DNA of 33,675 bases from Nitrospirae bacterium GWC2_56_14. GTDB lineage: Bacteria > Nitrospirota > UBA9217. The notes under the pieces were generated by a model. The model did no database searches, was not told where the DNA came from, and saw only the letters and a list, made by a program, of their open reading frames with translations. The first letter of the stretch is position 1; every line of letters begins with the position of its first letter. Positions 15,310 through 24,633 of this stretch are shown one piece after another. The stretch is from positions 208 to 33,882 of the forward strand of contig MHDY01000009.1 in NCBI GenBank assembly GCA_001803705.1. Direction: 5' to 3'. The position numbers and the translations under genes are program-made.

Positions 15310-16818
15310 TTATTTTTTCTTTTTCGCCTTCTTGGGCAGTTTTTCCGACTTAAGTCCTGCCGGATGGTCTGCCAGCACCTGCTTATCCGCCTCGCTCTTG
15401 TACCAGTCCATCGGCCGCTCGGTCTGGTCCTTGAACGCGTTCAGGGCGTCGTCCCGCAGTTCAGCGGACTCCGCATCGGCCTGGGCAACGAGGATCTCGT
15501 CCACTACCTGCGGGCAGGAGGCGACCGAACCCGGCCGGGCCTCGATCTCCTCGCGTACGCTCGGCTCGATCTTCAGGTCCTTTGCGGTCATCATCTTCAG
15601 TTCAATGGAGAAGTTCACATAACGCTCAAGCATACGGAAGATCGCGGTGTCGCCCATTGCGCCCGCGGTGCGCTCCTCGTCAGGCAAAGGCGAGACCTTG
15701 CCGTTCTCGATCTTGGCGCGGCCCACCATCTCGCAGCCCGTCCCCCCATCGGTCGTGTAGCCCAGGTTGTCCGTAATGACCGCGAGAACCGTCGGCACGT
15801 TCGCCAGGTCCCAGTGCGCAAGAAGTCCCACCTCTCCGTCAGGCAGCGGTTTCAGGTCGTCGATGCTCATGGCCAGGACGCGCGACCACGGGGGGACCGG
15901 CCTCGTGCGTTTCTTCGGCAACAGGCCCTTTACGCAGCGGCGCAGGGAATCGTCGAACAGGTTGGTCGCAGTCTCGGCCTCACCCAGGACATTGACGCAA
16001 TGTGAATTGGGGATACCGATGACCTCCTGCACCATGGCATAATAGTCATCGCGGGTCACGACCCCGAACCGGCCGCGGTAGCCGCCTCCGTCGCATATGC
16101 GGCTGCCGGGAGGCAGGCGGAACGACATCTTCTTGCGGCGGCAGGCCTGGAAAAAATAGACGTACGCAGAAGTGGCGCCGATGAGCGCCACCGGCACGCC
16201 GCTCGCCTCGGATTCACGCAAGGCCTTGATCAGGGCGTTCACGTCGACCCCTGACTTGCTGAGCAGGAACATGCTGTCCGGCGTGCCGAAGGCCAGGCGG
16301 GTCTGGTCCATCCCGATAGCCATGCCCATGGAAGGCGCCAGTTCCGGGCTCGGGGCGAGGATCAGGATGCGGCAGCGCTTGCCGCCCACGAAATCCGGGA
16401 AGAGGTATGATTCGGTCATCTGCCGGTTTGCCGAGAACACAAGCCGCTTGCCGTCCTCGTCGCGGAAGATGCGGCCTCGTTGGGTCAGGCTGGTGGTCCC
16501 TCCCGTGAGACAGGCCATCACCGACTTCTCGAGCGGAAAGGACGCCACGAGATGCGTCTTGAACACATCGTTGTACACCATGGGGATATCCTGCCATCGG
16601 GAAATATCGCCGGGTTTCACCTTCTTCGCGTCGCAGAACTCCCGGAAGATGGCGTTCACTTCGTAGTGCAGGGCGAACATCCTGAGGCAATAGTCGTTGA
16701 AATTGGGGACCGCTGAGTCCACGCCTGCGGCGATGAACTTAAGGACGTCTTCGGTCAGACGATGGCGCTCTGCTTCAGCTTCAGCAGCACTGAATGGAGT
16801 GGCGGGCAATCGAGACAT
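15310..16818 (-). CDS. LuxE-family acyl-protein synthetase
   Basis: 502 residues, longer than LuxE itself (about 370). It has the ANL-like adenylating pattern: DIPMVYNDVFKTHL, then CLTGGTTSLTQRGRIF (phosphate-binding loop), RILILAPSPELAPSMGM, ICDGGGYRGRFGVV and VLGEAETATNLFDDS, the equivalents of the LuxE/PaaK-type core. LuxE proteins activate a fatty acid as acyl-AMP and hold it as a thioester for reduction by LuxC. No luxC is in the window. The last ~110 residues are an extra domain ending in a Lys-rich tail (KKAKKKK). AGGGAGG lies 8 bases before ATG 16818. Substrate and partner are unknown. Confidence 0.86.
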   Translation of the reverse strand: MSRLPATPFSAAEAEAERHRLTEDVLKFIAAGVDSAVPNFNDYCLRMFALHYEVNAIFREFCDAKKVKPGDISRWQDIPMVYNDVFKTHLVASFPLEKSVMACLTGGTTSLTQRGRIFRDEDGKRLVFSANRQMTESYLFPDFVGGKRCRILILAPSPELAPSMGMAIGMDQTRLAFGTPDSMFLLSKSGVDVNALIKALRESEASGVPVALIGATSAYVYFFQACRRKKMSFRLPPGSRICDGGGYRGRFGVVTRDDYYAMVQEVIGIPNSHCVNVLGEAETATNLFDDSLRRCVKGLLPKKRTRPVPPWSRVLAMSIDDLKPLPDGEVGLLAHWDLANVPTVLAVITDNLGYTTDGGTGCEMVGRAKIENGKVSPLPDEERTAGAMGDTAIFRMLERYVNFSIELKMMTAKDLKIEPSVREEIEARPGSVASCPQVVDEILVAQADAESAELRDDALNAFKDQTERPMDWYKSEADKQVLADHPAGLKSEKLPKKAKKKK

Positions 16819-17246
16819 TGGGATGACCTCCCTGATAATTTTAATCTGGTCTATCTTGAAAAACAGAAAGTTCGGATAAATGCTGCAGGAAATGTGCCTT
16901 CTGCCTTTAAAACATTATTAATAATAATCCATTACAAATCATAATGTTATGAAGAAGATTCGAGATTGCTGCATTCCCGCCCAGCACAAAAAAAAGGCAC
17001 CTGCGTAAATATAGGGCAATTATTTATCTCCAGAACGTAAATAAGTGATCCGTGTGTATTGACGAAGTCGGTCACGCCTTGCCGCTGGATGCGTTTCTGT
17101 TTTGACCGAAAAATAGACCTGCGCATCTCTTTAACTGAAAACCATATTTATACCGCATGGGTACAGGATGCTACCACACCTGGATTGAGGATGTAAATAT
17201 TTAAGTTGAAACCGTTTTTCAAAAAACAAAACCATCCTTCGAAGTC
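16819..17246. other. AT-rich intergenic region without a recognisable gene
   Basis: This gap contains no open frame with coding character on either strand. It holds an inverted repeat TTATTTA ... TAAATAA (17020-17026 / 17038-17044) that might be a protein site, and AT-rich runs near 16905-16945 upstream of the LuxE-type gene where its promoter probably lies. No convincing -35/-10 pair was found. Confidence 0.5.
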
Positions 17247-17268
17247 AAAAAAGCGGCAATTTTCCGCT
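17247..17268 (-). terminator. Terminator-like hairpin at the end of the TMTC operon
   Basis: Minus strand: AGCGG, 7-base loop, CCGCT, then six T residues (17252-17247). The stem is short (5 bp), but it sits 30 bases after the stop at 17298 and is followed by a T run, as expected for an intrinsic terminator. Confidence 0.55.
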
Positions 17269-17297
17269 GACGCTCATCCACGCCAGCATATCATGAT

Positions 17298-18983
17298 TCA
17301 CTTTGAAAGTTCCCGTATCCTGCCTTCGGCATAGGGCCGTGCATCAGCAAGTTCGTAACCCGGCGTTGCCAGAAACAATTTGAAATCATTGAGCGCTTCT
17401 TTCTGCCTCCCGATATTTTCGAGGGCGATCCCCCGGTTTAATCGCGCCTCCTTGTCTGATGGATGGATGCCCAGTGCGAGCGTATAGGACTGTACAGCAC
17501 CTTCGCTATCCCCCCGGGCCAATCGAATATAGCCCATCTTTGTGTGCACCCCCTGAATGAGCGGATTCAGAGCCAGTGACTTCTCAAACTCTTGTTCGGC
17601 CAGCTTGAGTTCACCTGCGTCCTGCCTGTTTCTCATAAAGTAGGCTTCCCCCAGGCCTGCATGGCCAAAAGCATTGTCGGGGTACTGCTCCACCAGTCGG
17701 ACGAAGAGCGTGACATCATTCTTCCAATCAAGATTTCGTCTGATCGTTAATACCGACAGGACCAGGAGGACTGTCGTTACTGCGACAACACCGTACCTGC
17801 GTACCCTGGCGCCGGAAGGAAAAAACCGGGTAGCCTGATCGGCAGCAACAAACCAGAGCCCGATCGCAGGAACATACAGATATCGATCAGCCATCGGCGA
17901 GCTGGGAAACAAAGCGATCCCGCTCACCGGCAGGTAAAACGCCGCAAACCAAAGCAACCCGAAGAGCGTGGCCCGGCTGCGCCCCTTGGTGAGAAGCCAT
18001 CCAACAATGGCGCTGATGCAAATCCAGGCGCTCACAAGCGGTAGCGCAAGCGGTCGAAGGTTCTCAGGAATGACGTATCTCGGGCTGAGCGCTATCGGCC
18101 CGATCAAGCTCAGAAGATACCGCGGAATACTATAGAGATTGTCCGCGAGCCGTGTCCAGAGGTCGGGAAACTTATACATACTTTGGAGCTGCTGCGAGCC
18201 AAACCCGGGGACCATGCCTGTTTGGATGCCGAGGCGGGAGAGAGTCAACCAGCGCATGACAAGGTAGCACGATACGGCAACAGCATAGGGAAGCAATCGC
18301 AAAGCTGCCCGGGACCTTGAACCGGAAACCCTATCCCGCAGCGAGGGGACCTCCAGCGCAATAATGAACGGCAAAGCAACAAGGGCGGATTCCTTGGAAA
18401 AGAACCCGGCCAGCAGGAAGACGGCGGCTGCAAAAGCACCGATGCTGTTCTTTTGCATGATGCTTCTGCGATGCATCAGATATGCCGTAAGGATAAAAAA
18501 ACAGGCAAGGATCGTGTTCCGGGTCGAAATAAAATCAACAGCCTCCGTGTTTATGGGGTGAACCGCGAAGAGGAGCCCGGCCAAGAGTGCTCCCCGCGTG
18601 TCAGCGAGCACCGTGCGGGCAAGGAGAAATACCAGAAATGCATTGGCCGCGTGCAGCAGAACATTGATGAAATGCATCGGCCAGGGAATCAGGCCATGCA
18701 CCCGCTCTTCGAGAAGAAACGTAAGCATGGCCAGCGGACGGTAATAGGGCAGCAGCTCATAGTCGCGCGTGGTATCGATGCTGCTGAAGAGGGCAACGGG
18801 TGACCCCTGCAATGCCGGATTGGTGACGATCACATTGGTGTCATCCCAGACAAAACCGTTTCCAAGGGAGTTGGCGTAGACGAGAATTGAAACGAGTACA
18901 ACCAACAGACCTGCAAGCAGATCGTTTGTCTTCACCCCAAACATACCGAAAATCTTTGGCATGGCGCCCGTAATGTTGTTCAA
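17298..18983 (-). CDS. TMTC-like GT-C O-mannosyltransferase with C-terminal TPRs (paralog 1)
   Basis: About 561 residues. TM1 is followed by YANSLGNGFVWDD, the luminal/periplasmic acidic loop of GT-C enzymes. Further TMTC landmarks are LLPYYRPLAMLTF, HPINTEAVDFISTRNTILAC and MADRYLYVPAIGLW; about ten helices in all. After the last helix (VLLVLSVLTI) come three TPRs from about residue 445 (HAGLGEAYFMRNR, HTKMGYIRLARGD, RLNRGIALENIGR). Animal TMTC1-4 O-mannosylate cadherins from dolichyl-phosphate mannose; bacterial members are uncharacterised. AAAGGAG at about 18996 supports a TTG start at 18983; TTG 18992 and ATG 18962 are alternatives. Last gene of the run, 26 to 35 bases after the gene at 19019, with which it shares close similarity. 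Confidence 0.87.
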   Translation of the reverse strand: MNNITGAMPKIFGMFGVKTNDLLAGLLVVLVSILVYANSLGNGFVWDDTNVIVTNPALQGSPVALFSSIDTTRDYELLPYYRPLAMLTFLLEERVHGLIPWPMHFINVLLHAANAFLVFLLARTVLADTRGALLAGLLFAVHPINTEAVDFISTRNTILACFFILTAYLMHRRSIMQKNSIGAFAAAVFLLAGFFSKESALVALPFIIALEVPSLRDRVSGSRSRAALRLLPYAVAVSCYLVMRWLTLSRLGIQTGMVPGFGSQQLQSMYKFPDLWTRLADNLYSIPRYLLSLIGPIALSPRYVIPENLRPLALPLVSAWICISAIVGWLLTKGRSRATLFGLLWFAAFYLPVSGIALFPSSPMADRYLYVPAIGLWFVAADQATRFFPSGARVRRYGVVAVTTVLLVLSVLTIRRNLDWKNDVTLFVRLVEQYPDNAFGHAGLGEAYFMRNRQDAGELKLAEQEFEKSLALNPLIQGVHTKMGYIRLARGDSEGAVQSYTLALGIHPSDKEARLNRGIALENIGRQKEALNDFKLFLATPGYELADARPYAEGRIRELSK

Positions 18984-19018
18984 TGGCTGCAAGCTCCTTT
19001 TTTATTTCGCTGCGTTGA

Positions 19019-20644
19019 CTACCGAGAAAGCTCATATAACCGCGCTTCCGCCTGAGGACGGGCCCGGGGAAGTTCATTGCCCGGAGCTGCCAGAAAGCGC
19101 CTGTAATCGACAGCCGCCTCCTCATACCTCCCGAGATTATCCAGCGCCATTGCGCGGTTTAACAGCGCTTCCGCATCGAACGGGTTCTGGCTCACTGCCT
19201 CATTGTAATGATGCAGCGCGCCTTCATAATCCCCCTTCAGCAAACGAACATACCCCAATTGGGTCCGCAGCCGGGGAAAGAACGGATCAAGCTCCAACGC
19301 CCGTTCAAACTCCCGTTCGGCTGAATCAAGATCGCCCGCCTTGTCAAGATAAGCGCATCCGAGATTGTGGTGGCCGAAAGCCTGCTCCGGGTACTGCTTG
19401 ACGAGCCCGGAAAAAAGCGCGATATCGCTCCTCCATTCGATATTGCGCAATACGGTCATGCCGGCCAAAACCAGGAGAAAGAGAGCAACGACCCCATATG
19501 CGCGTTTTCTTGCCAGGGCGTTGGACGGAAGGAACCGGGCGACCTGATCAGCAACGATGATCCAGAGACCAATTGCCGGGACATAGAAATAGCGATCAGC
19601 CATCTCAGCACTGGGAAAAGGGACAATGCCGCTTACGGGCAGCCAGAATATTGCGATCCAGGAAAGCCCGAAGAATGCGGCCCGGCTCCGGCCTCTCGTA
19701 AAGAGCCATGCGAGAACGCAAAGAATGCCGATCCATGCAGCAAGAAGCGGCAGGGCGACGAGATGAAGATCGTCGGGAACATAGTATCGCGGGCTGAGCA
19801 AAGGCGGCCAGATAACCGTCAATAAATACCTTGGGATGATATACAGATTGTCCAGAAGCCGCGTCCCGAGACCCGGGAGGATCTCTAATCGGACACCGGC
19901 GCCGGACAGGGCCGTTCCGCGCAGAATAAAATAAACAATGGTAAAGACCACATAGGGCAGCAATCTTCCATATGACCTGAGCCTGGATCCTGATGTTTCG
20001 GACCGACGCCGGGAGGACTCAAGTACAATAATGAAAGGCAGCAGCCCCAGGGCGGTTTCTTTGGAAAAGAGCGCTGCGAGAAAGAGCACCGAACCGGCAA
20101 CGGCACCGGCGAGATTCTGTTTATCTGCGCTTCTGCTATGGAGTAAGTATGCCGATAGGACAAACAAACAAGCGAGAAGGGTGTTTCTGCCTCCCGAAAT
20201 AAAATCCACAGCTTCCGAGTTTATCGGGTGAGCGGCAAAGAGCATTCCGGCCAGAAGTGCGGCGTAGTTATCGTTGAGGAGAAATCGGGCAAGACGATAG
20301 ACCAGGAATGCGTTAGCAGCATGAAAAAGGACGTTCAAGAAGTGCATCAGAAAAGGATTAAGTCCATGCAGCCGGTCCTCGATGAGAAAAGTAAGGAGCG
20401 TCAGTGGGCGGTAGTACGGGGTCAAATCCGTGTCACGGCCTGCATCGATACCTCTGAAGAGGGCAAGAGCGCTGTTTCTTTGGGTCGAGTTAGCGATAAT
20501 AACGATATCATCATCCCAGACAAAACCGTTTCCGAGGGAATTCGCGTATAGAGCGAAGGCCGCGAACACAACAAGAAGAGAGAAAGCTATGTCGCGTTTT
20601 TTTTCAGCGTTTAATTTGTCACTCGCTGATATCGATTTACGCAT
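19019..20644 (-). CDS. TMTC-like GT-C O-mannosyltransferase with C-terminal TPRs (paralog 2)
   Basis: 541 residues and clearly a tandem relative of the next gene: YANSLGNGFVWDDDIVI, LTPYYRPLTLLTF, HPINSEAVDFISGGRNTLLAC and MADRYFYVPAIGLW line up one to one. About ten helices, then three TPRs from about residue 425 (HHNLGCAYLDKAGD, RTQLGYVRLLKGDYEGAL, LLNRAMALDNLGRYEEA), better matches to the TPR consensus than those of paralog 1. The C-terminal ends (ARPQAEARLYELSR versus ARPYAEGRIRELSK) are also shared. GGAGG lies 5 bases before ATG 20644, and the gap to the GT39 gene is 22 bases. Likely role: transfer of a sugar from a lipid carrier on the periplasmic side, with TPRs choosing the protein target (inference). 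Confidence 0.89.
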   Translation of the reverse strand: MRKSISASDKLNAEKKRDIAFSLLVVFAAFALYANSLGNGFVWDDDIVIIANSTQRNSALALFRGIDAGRDTDLTPYYRPLTLLTFLIEDRLHGLNPFLMHFLNVLFHAANAFLVYRLARFLLNDNYAALLAGMLFAAHPINSEAVDFISGGRNTLLACLFVLSAYLLHSRSADKQNLAGAVAGSVLFLAALFSKETALGLLPFIIVLESSRRRSETSGSRLRSYGRLLPYVVFTIVYFILRGTALSGAGVRLEILPGLGTRLLDNLYIIPRYLLTVIWPPLLSPRYYVPDDLHLVALPLLAAWIGILCVLAWLFTRGRSRAAFFGLSWIAIFWLPVSGIVPFPSAEMADRYFYVPAIGLWIIVADQVARFLPSNALARKRAYGVVALFLLVLAGMTVLRNIEWRSDIALFSGLVKQYPEQAFGHHNLGCAYLDKAGDLDSAEREFERALELDPFFPRLRTQLGYVRLLKGDYEGALHHYNEAVSQNPFDAEALLNRAMALDNLGRYEEAAVDYRRFLAAPGNELPRARPQAEARLYELSR

Positions 20645-20666
20645 CGATGCCTCCGTTTTCCAACAA

Positions 20667-22403
20667 TCAAGAGATTCTTTTGTAGAGCGCCAGATAAGAA
20701 TCGGAAAGAATGCCGTATCTGTTCAGGTTATTCGCCGGGACGAATACCGGCATCTCGGGGTCAAGCGTTTCTACATATCCAACGATCTCATATGATCTGC
20801 CCAGATAATTCTGCGCCCAAGTCAAAACCCTCGTAATGGACGAGTCGGTCAATCCCCAAGAGGCGGAAACATTCGCATAAACTATGTATCTAGGGCGCAT
20901 CCGTTCGACCTGGTCGATCATCTCGTCCTGCATCACGCTTGCGAACGGCTGGTTTTCCATCAAGCCGTACATATAAATGTGGCCTGTGGCCGCGCGTCGG
21001 TTGGCATAAAAATAGATTTCCGGCTCTGACCCCAGTACCAGGATCCGATCTTCCTCTGTCGTCCGTTGAGCTATCAGGTCAGCCACCATCCGAGCCTCGG
21101 GAAACGGGTTTTTACCGTACGTCGCCCTGGTAACCTCGTTAGGGGAAAGCGTGAAAAGATAGTCCTGTTCGGCATACATTCCAAAGCCGACTGCAACTGC
21201 TAAAACGGCGCCCGGTATCCAACGCGAATATATAATGAAACGGGCAAGCGACAGTCCCTCTGCGGCAAGCAGCGCGACGGCCGGAAGCGCAAGAATGAAG
21301 TAGTGTTGACGGAACACAAGTCCCGGCGTGATTGCGAGAAAAGAGAATACAGCAAGGACGGACATAAACCGATGTTCACTCCTGCTTTCTCTTTTCGCCA
21401 GCAGGGAGCAGCACCCGATTGCAGCCAAAAACCATATCGCAAGTTGATTGCCGACTATTCCGGAAGCATAATAGATGAATAATTGCGCGCCTTCTTCTGG
21501 CGGGATTTGCACGGCATACTGGAACGCATACTGCGCTGTCCAGAAATAAAACATCTTAAATAAACCGAAATACCACATTGCGACAGCGAGCAAAGCGAGC
21601 GGGGCCGCCACAGTAATCGTAAAGAGCAGCAGTACCCGCACCTTGTTCCATATCGATCCGCCGTGAGTGCGCCGCACCTCAATTGTCAGTAAAACTGCGC
21701 CCAACAGGGCGAATACGGCAGCGTGCTGTTTCATCAAAATCGCAGTTCCGAAACAAATCCCGCTCGCAGAAAGCCAATACTTGCCATCCGGTTCGAATGA
21801 CCGCAACAGAGTCAGCAACCCGGCCAGCACGAACAAGATGACGAAATGTGTCGCATGTGCGTGGATACCGGAAACAGATTGACTGAGTGAAAGCACGCCA
21901 TAGAAGCCTGAGGCGATCAACGCCGTTTCACGATCACCCGTTCTCCGCCCCAATCGATAGACAAGGATCATGCAGAGCATATTGACGATAAACAGCCCCA
22001 GGTGGATGCCCGCGGGTGTCCGTCCGAAAAACGCCATAAATAATGCGTACATCATCGCCGTTCCCGGAAACTTCATCGTATATGCATCACGGTATGGCGG
22101 AATTCCATCAAGCATAAGCTGCGCTATGTAAGCATACTCACCTTCATCCCTTTCGAGAGGCACGTCTAGTAACCGAATGCGAACAAATGCAATCAGCGCC
22201 AGCACAATGAATGCGCCAACGATCGCGGTCCATCGGAACGCATCGGAGGATTTTACGTCACGCTGCATCATGGGGAGCATCAATTTCCACGGCCTTTCCA
22301 CAAGCGGTCCTCTAATCTGCCGTTGAACCAAACCCGCGCTGGATCCGATAAAGACTTGCCCAATCTGACGCTGATGATCATGCCCAACCCGCGTATGTGG
22401 CAT
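20667..22403 (-). CDS. GT39/PMT-2-like membrane glycosyltransferase
   Basis: 578 residues with about eleven helices. After TM1 comes VPLERDEGEYAYIAQLMLDG, the acidic first loop (Asp-Glu) typical of ArnT/PMT-type GT-C enzymes, followed by YRDAYTMKFPGTAMMYALF. The C-terminal ~150 residues form a soluble domain (RILVLGSEPEIYFYANRRAA, PRYIVYANVSASWG). These enzymes take a sugar from a polyprenyl-phosphate donor. The ATG at 22403 overlaps the upstream stop as TGATG, which suggests translational coupling. The first ~40 residues are polar and unusual, so a start at the internal Met residues (about 44 or 45) is possible. Specificity unknown. Confidence 0.87.
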   Translation of the reverse strand: MPHTRVGHDHQRQIGQVFIGSSAGLVQRQIRGPLVERPWKLMLPMMQRDVKSSDAFRWTAIVGAFIVLALIAFVRIRLLDVPLERDEGEYAYIAQLMLDGIPPYRDAYTMKFPGTAMMYALFMAFFGRTPAGIHLGLFIVNMLCMILVYRLGRRTGDRETALIASGFYGVLSLSQSVSGIHAHATHFVILFVLAGLLTLLRSFEPDGKYWLSASGICFGTAILMKQHAAVFALLGAVLLTIEVRRTHGGSIWNKVRVLLLFTITVAAPLALLAVAMWYFGLFKMFYFWTAQYAFQYAVQIPPEEGAQLFIYYASGIVGNQLAIWFLAAIGCCSLLAKRESRSEHRFMSVLAVFSFLAITPGLVFRQHYFILALPAVALLAAEGLSLARFIIYSRWIPGAVLAVAVGFGMYAEQDYLFTLSPNEVTRATYGKNPFPEARMVADLIAQRTTEEDRILVLGSEPEIYFYANRRAATGHIYMYGLMENQPFASVMQDEMIDQVERMRPRYIVYANVSASWGLTDSSITRVLTWAQNYLGRSYEIVGYVETLDPEMPVFVPANNLNRYGILSDSYLALYKRIS

Positions 22404-24625
22404 CAGTGAATATTAATTCCGGTTCCCGCAAGACGATCCTTCAAACGGCGCATTAAATAGTACTCGTTATAAGGCCTATCGTCAGTAATCATCATACCCG
22501 CATTCAACGAGGAACCTTTCGGAAGATCCACCGGCATGCTCAGCATACCTTGAACAATCGCCTCTGCATTCAGACCGGGAAACCACTCAAGCAGGTCGGC
22601 AACAGCGCGCTGAGGCATCCGCGCAACCATCTCCTGCGCCGTAAACTGCCGAAGGGGCGCCAGGGATGCGATAAAATGAAATCCCCATCCAGCAATCGAC
22701 GAATACATCCTGCAATGCGGAAAAGACTGTGACAGTGAATTCATCACCGCGACCAGTATTTTTTCCTCTCCTCCTGGAAACCATACATGGAGAACACCGT
22801 CAGGCGCAAGATGCTGCTTTACCACTTCATAGAACTCTTTCGAATAAAGAAGGCTGGATCCTGCGGCCTCAATCGGAGGAGGCGGATCGATCGTAATGAC
22901 ATCATAGAGGCTGTCAGTCCGCAGAAGAAAGCGGCGGCCGTCATCAATTACAATGCGACCCTTCGGGTTCTTCAATAATTCAGAGGCATCGCCAAAATAA
23001 TACCCAAAAGCGTCCCTCACCGTTGGCACCAGTTCAACAGCAGTTACGTCAATGTCCCAGCTCATCAGAGAACGATAAGTAATCCCCATTCCGAAACAGA
23101 TGACCAGCGCGGTTGAGGGCCTTGACTCTTGGAACACCATTGGCAGGTGTGCCATAATTTTTGCGATAGGCGTTAGACCGGTCATGCCGATTCCATTCAC
23201 CAGCAACTCCTTCCGCATCCCCTCGCCCCTTGAAATTACCGTTGCCGTGTAGTCTCGGCGTATTTCCTGTTTCTGTCCGTCATAGCCATCTTCATGGGAA
23301 ACACTCACAAATACGGCAATAACCAGCAGTATGTAAGATAGAGCACCCAGAAGCAGGTGTTTTTCCTTTAACATACTTCTGGCAGAGAACGCCATGAATG
23401 GTATGGCCAGCAGCACCATTGAAAATCGCACCCCCAGGTATGGCAACATAACGTAACCTGCGATAAGGGGACCAATAATGCAGCCCAATATATTGATTGC
23501 ATATGCCCTGCCGGCGCGCAGAGGAGATCCCGCCGAGTAATGGTCTACGAGTTTTGGGGTCAAGTAACCCAGCGCTGCGCAAAAAGGCATCAGGCTCACC
23601 AAAACAACGAATATGTTCGAGAAAAATCGCGGATCGTTAAGCACGATCGGCAAAAAACTGAAGGCGGCCGTGTACGTCAGCAGTTTTGAAGTGGACAGAC
23701 CCCTCTTGTTCATCGCATGTCTCCGGTACATGAAGACTCCGACCCCCGTAGCAAGACAATACACCGCGAGGAGCGCGCCAAAGGCGTAAATTGTTGTTGT
23801 TAATACCGGGGTGAAAGCCCTTGTCCAAACAACCTCCGCAGCCATGGATACAAAACCGCTCATAAAGAGGATAATCTCGCTATGGGTCAATTTGGTTCCG
23901 GAAGCTGACAGCTCACTGATAACAGGGAAACTTTCCGCGTCAACAACAATTCGGTCTGTCAACCGTGGAGCGGGTGTATTAGAATGGTCCGCCGAAGATC
24001 GCAAATAGTAGACCACGGTAAAACTTGCTATGGCAATCAGCAAGTTAAAAGAGGCTGATATCAACAGCGTCATAGAAAACCCGACATATTCGACAAGAAC
24101 CGTTGTAGTAAGAATGACCCCGCACAAAGCTCCCACAATATTTGCCTGATAAAGATAACTAAAGCTCGTGGCCTGAAAATTACCGGAAGCCTCGCGCTTC
24201 TTTACAAATGCCATCATTAAAGGGAATGTAGCCCCCATGCAGATGCACGACGGCAAAATTGATATCGCTATCACCACAGCGGAAAAAAACAGGTAACGGT
24301 GGCCGTCCATGCTACCCGTTGACAATAGGAAATCAGACCCGAACGAGAAGGCACGCGGAACAATTAAGCCGCCCAGGGCGATGCAGAGCTCGCATAATCC
24401 GTAAACGATAAGCGGCGAAAAGTCTTTTTTTGATACATGCAAATCTGCCCATTTTCCTCCAGCCCAGGAGCCTACAAACATGCCAAGCATGAAGACCGAT
24501 ATGACAACTGATAGAACGAGGGTAATGGCGCCAAAAGTGGAAAAAGCGATACGCGTCCACACGATTTGGTATGAAAGACCACACCAACCGGAAAAGAAAA
24601 ACATAACGAATAACACTTTTTTCAT
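22403..24625 (-). CDS. MFS-like transporter fused to a spermidine-synthase-like domain
   Basis: About 740 residues. Residues 1-450 hold about 13 helices in two repeated halves, each starting with a similar segment (FFSGWCGLSYQIVWTR and FMSGFVSMAAEVVWTR). Residues ~455-740 form a spermidine-synthase-type Rossmann domain: VICFGMGITYRSL, VTAVELVPTV, IVIDDGRRFLL and YDVITIDPPPPIEAAGSSLLYSKEFYE. The usual aminopropyltransferase motif D-S/T-S/T-D-P is replaced by DPPPP, so real spermidine synthesis is doubtful. Such fusions are widespread in bacteria, function unknown. ATG 24625 is chosen; TTG 24637 with GAGG 5 bases upstream is a fair alternative. The genes on either side overlap or nearly touch it. 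Confidence 0.9.
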   Translation of the reverse strand: MKKVLFVMFFFSGWCGLSYQIVWTRIAFSTFGAITLVLSVVISVFMLGMFVGSWAGGKWADLHVSKKDFSPLIVYGLCELCIALGGLIVPRAFSFGSDFLLSTGSMDGHRYLFFSAVVIAISILPSCICMGATFPLMMAFVKKREASGNFQATSFSYLYQANIVGALCGVILTTTVLVEYVGFSMTLLISASFNLLIAIASFTVVYYLRSSADHSNTPAPRLTDRIVVDAESFPVISELSASGTKLTHSEIILFMSGFVSMAAEVVWTRAFTPVLTTTIYAFGALLAVYCLATGVGVFMYRRHAMNKRGLSTSKLLTYTAAFSFLPIVLNDPRFFSNIFVVLVSLMPFCAALGYLTPKLVDHYSAGSPLRAGRAYAINILGCIIGPLIAGYVMLPYLGVRFSMVLLAIPFMAFSARSMLKEKHLLLGALSYILLVIAVFVSVSHEDGYDGQKQEIRRDYTATVISRGEGMRKELLVNGIGMTGLTPIAKIMAHLPMVFQESRPSTALVICFGMGITYRSLMSWDIDVTAVELVPTVRDAFGYYFGDASELLKNPKGRIVIDDGRRFLLRTDSLYDVITIDPPPPIEAAGSSLLYSKEFYEVVKQHLAPDGVLHVWFPGGEEKILVAVMNSLSQSFPHCRMYSSIAGWGFHFIASLAPLRQFTAQEMVARMPQRAVADLLEWFPGLNAEAIVQGMLSMPVDLPKGSSLNAGMMITDDRPYNEYYLMRRLKDRLAGTGINIH

Positions 24626-24633
24626 TATAGAGC

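Noticed and set aside
15241..16005. Plus-strand open frame of about 254 codons
   Set aside because: Antisense to the LuxE-type gene; no recognisable motif; composition typical of a shadow frame.
22403..24625. Annotation as a plain spermidine synthase (speE)
   Set aside because: The key aminopropyltransferase motif is replaced by DPPPP and half of the protein is a membrane domain, so the specific name is not justified.
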